64,000 nucleotides of DNA from Aquimarina amphilecti (GTDB lineage Bacteria; Bacteroidota; Bacteroidia; Flavobacteriales; Flavobacteriaceae). This document shows positions 62,436-64,000 of this stretch, piece by piece (the stretch's first letter is position 1; every line of letters starts with the position of its first letter). The DNA lies in contig NZ_FOAB01000005.1 in the NCBI RefSeq assembly GCF_900109375.1, positions 124,001 through 188,000 of the forward strand, read 5' to 3'. Position numbers and translations under genes: made by a program. The notes beneath the pieces are model-generated. The model saw only the letters and a program-made list of their open reading frames with translations, searched no databases and was not told the DNA's origin.

Positions 62436-64000
62436 TTATGTGTTTAATTTTTTGTAGATAAAAAAAGAAAAAAATAATAAGCCTATAAGAAAGGCAATTG
62501 GAAAGTAGTTAATAGGTAAGTTTGGAAAATTTATAGGCTGAAGATCGCCTGTTATGATGAGAGTAGCCCAATAATATGGTGATTTTTCTGATCCTTGATG
62601 TGTTTTAATGAAATCAAGTTTTGCCTTGCGTAGAGCAGTTGATTTATCGTTACCCGCTTTTAAATAATTATAAAAATTTAAGACAATTTCATTACTTGAT
62701 TTCTCATTAGTATTCCATAAAGAAGATAATACGCTTTTGGATCCAGAATAGAAGAAGCCTTTTGTTAGGCTGGATACTCCTTCACCTGGTAGAATTTCTC
62801 CAATACCTGTTTTGCATGCATCAAGAATTACTAGATCAGCTTGATTAGGTATAAAATACAATTCATTAAGGGTTAATTTAGAATCACTAAAGGCAATCCA
62901 GGGTGTTTGGGCATTCATAGAATTAGCATGCGATGATACATGAAGGATTTGGTAATTTTCACTATTATTAATAAAGTTACTTTTTGTTGCATCATCATAT
63001 AAGAATGTATCAACACCTATTTCTTCTTGTATTTTTTTAAATTTTGAAGAGCTCAGATAAAGACTTGGCAAACCTAGGTATTTAAAATGAACTGGTGCAA
63101 TTCCCATAATATGTTTTGAGGCTTGATTATCTTTTTTCTCGATTTGTTTATCTAATGACATTGAATACAAATAACTGATATCGAAATCATTAATTAAATA
63201 CGAAAATTCAGTAGATTTCGTGTTTGGCGATTGTAATATTTCAAAAGGGAATGATTGTAGTATCCCATCTGGTATAATAACTATTTTTTCCGAATTTATA
63301 TGAGTATTTGATTCTGTAAAAGCGAATAATTGATTAGAAATAGAAGTAGATAATTTGTGAAATCTATTTTGATCCTCTTCTGTTTCCCAAGATTTATTTA
63401 GTAAAGATCCAATATCTAAAATTTGATTTTGTAATAATTGAGGTTGATCTATTTTATAAAAAAATGATTCTTTAGGAGTAGTCAATAAACCATAAGCTTC
63501 TTGATCAGAAAGTATATACTGAATATATGAGGTATTAGTTTGAGCAGCTTTTTTTAAACATTCAGAGTGTTTAGCAATCGTGATATTCCTTTTGTACTTA
63601 TAATAATTAGGGTATTCTTTTTCTAGAGAATTGATAAAGGCATGATATGCTTTTTTTTGTTTAGCTATCATATGTTTTTTATCAGATTCAGTTATAGAGC
63701 TATTTTTACTGGTTTGTTTACGGATTTGGAATATGTTTTTTTTAAGCTCATATTCTAATGAGATCAAACTATCTGGTAGTTTAGCTCTTTTTTTTGCTTC
63801 TTCATGAGTTAGATTTTCTAAAAGGGTAAGTGATTTGCTTTTTTCCATGAAATAAAATGCTTTTTCAGGTTGTTTTAGCTGATAAGCAATAGAAGTCGCA
63901 AGTATGTATAAATCTAGTCCTTTTTCTCTCCAGAAAAAGCGGGATTGAGATACCGTACTTTCTGAGCGTATAAGATCTACCATATAATCTGCTAATTCTA
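62436..64000 (-). CDS. CHAT domain protein, 5' end beyond window
   Basis: The frame stays open upstream of the ATG at 63983 to the window edge, so only the C-terminal part is seen. It contains helical, TPR-like repeats (DLYILATSIAYQLKQPEKAFYFMEKSK) and a CHAT caspase-like protease domain with His in HVSSHANS and Cys in LVILDACKTGIGE, GEGVSSLTKGFFYSGSKSVL. The C-terminus is a membrane helix (PIAFLIGLLFFSFFIYKK), so the protease should be tethered. TPR-CHAT proteins are found in bacterial stress or conflict systems, but no partner gene is visible. Confidence 0.85.
   Translation of the reverse strand, partial: ELADYMVDLIRSESTVSQSRFFWREKGLDLYILATSIAYQLKQPEKAFYFMEKSKSLTLLENLTHEEAKKRAKLPDSLISLEYELKKNIFQIRKQTSKNSSITESDKKHMIAKQKKAYHAFINSLEKEYPNYYKYKRNITIAKHSECLKKAAQTNTSYIQYILSDQEAYGLLTTPKESFFYKIDQPQLLQNQILDIGSLLNKSWETEEDQNRFHKLSTSISNQLFAFTESNTHINSEKIVIIPDGILQSFPFEILQSPNTKSTEFSYLINDFDISYLYSMSLDKQIEKKDNQASKHIMGIAPVHFKYLGLPSLYLSSSKFKKIQEEIGVDTFLYDDATKSNFINNSENYQILHVSSHANSMNAQTPWIAFSDSKLTLNELYFIPNQADLVILDACKTGIGEILPGEGVSSLTKGFFYSGSKSVLSSLWNTNEKSSNEIVLNFYNYLKAGNDKSTALRKAKLDFIKTHQGSEKSPYYWATLIITGDLQPINFPNLPINYFPIAFLIGLLFFSFFIYKKLNT

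Overview
This window comes from a marine-type member of the Bacteroidetes, most likely the family Flavobacteriaceae (an Aquimarina-like genome would fit, but the genus is an inference). The evidence is the AT-rich sequence, a SusC/SusD pair, many lipoproteins with Bacteroidetes signal peptides, UnbV/FG-GAP proteins, and promoters of the Bacteroidetes type (TTTG, about 19 nt, TAnnTTTG). The clearest such promoter lies upstream of the tRNA-Phe gene. No phage, insertion sequence, CRISPR array or rRNA was seen.

Region 1 (1-5.8 kb) holds the 3' end of an FG-GAP protein, a haloperoxidase-like PAP2 lipoprotein, an SRPBCC/GyrI-like membrane protein, a second PAP2 phosphatase and a secreted alpha/beta hydrolase. 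Region 2 (5.8-19.9 kb) looks like a metal (probably zinc) homeostasis island. It has a MerC-like protein with GTP cyclohydrolase I, a divergent LolDE/MacB-type ABC transporter whose permease carries a His/Glu/Asp-rich loop, a COG0523 GTPase, HupE/UreJ, DUF6702 and DUF5829 proteins, small paralogue-type proteins, a Fur/Zur-family repressor and a His/Met/Glu-rich lipoprotein. The same palindrome (AATGCAAC-N3-GTTGCATT) occurs at the MerC/ABC bidirectional promoter and again near 17.42 kb, so it is a candidate Zur operator.

Region 3 (20-28.2 kb) is housekeeping: tRNA-Phe, coaX, an outer-membrane protein, a TPR protein, LptC, a CBS/CorC protein and a PpiD-like isomerase. Region 4 (28.2-45.6 kb) is a same-strand catabolic locus: SusC, SusD, an FG-GAP/UnbV lipoprotein, a cytoplasmic GH36-type alpha-galactosidase, a fused glycerol kinase/glycerol-3-phosphate dehydrogenase, a sodium/sugar symporter and GalE, with a GntR-type sensor regulator upstream. 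Together these suggest use of a galactosyl-glycerol such as floridoside from red algae.

Region 5 (45.8-55.7 kb) has a GAF-domain protein and a complete copper/silver-type RND efflux operon (HYC_CC_PP protein, CusA, TolC, DUF3347, HMA-MauE, PepSY, CusB-DUF3347). Region 6 (55.9-64 kb) has a VanX-like dipeptidase, a frameshifted DoxX-like membrane protein gene, malate synthase divergent from a RamB/ScfR-like XRE regulator, an unrecognised protein and the C-terminal part of a CHAT protease that runs off the window.
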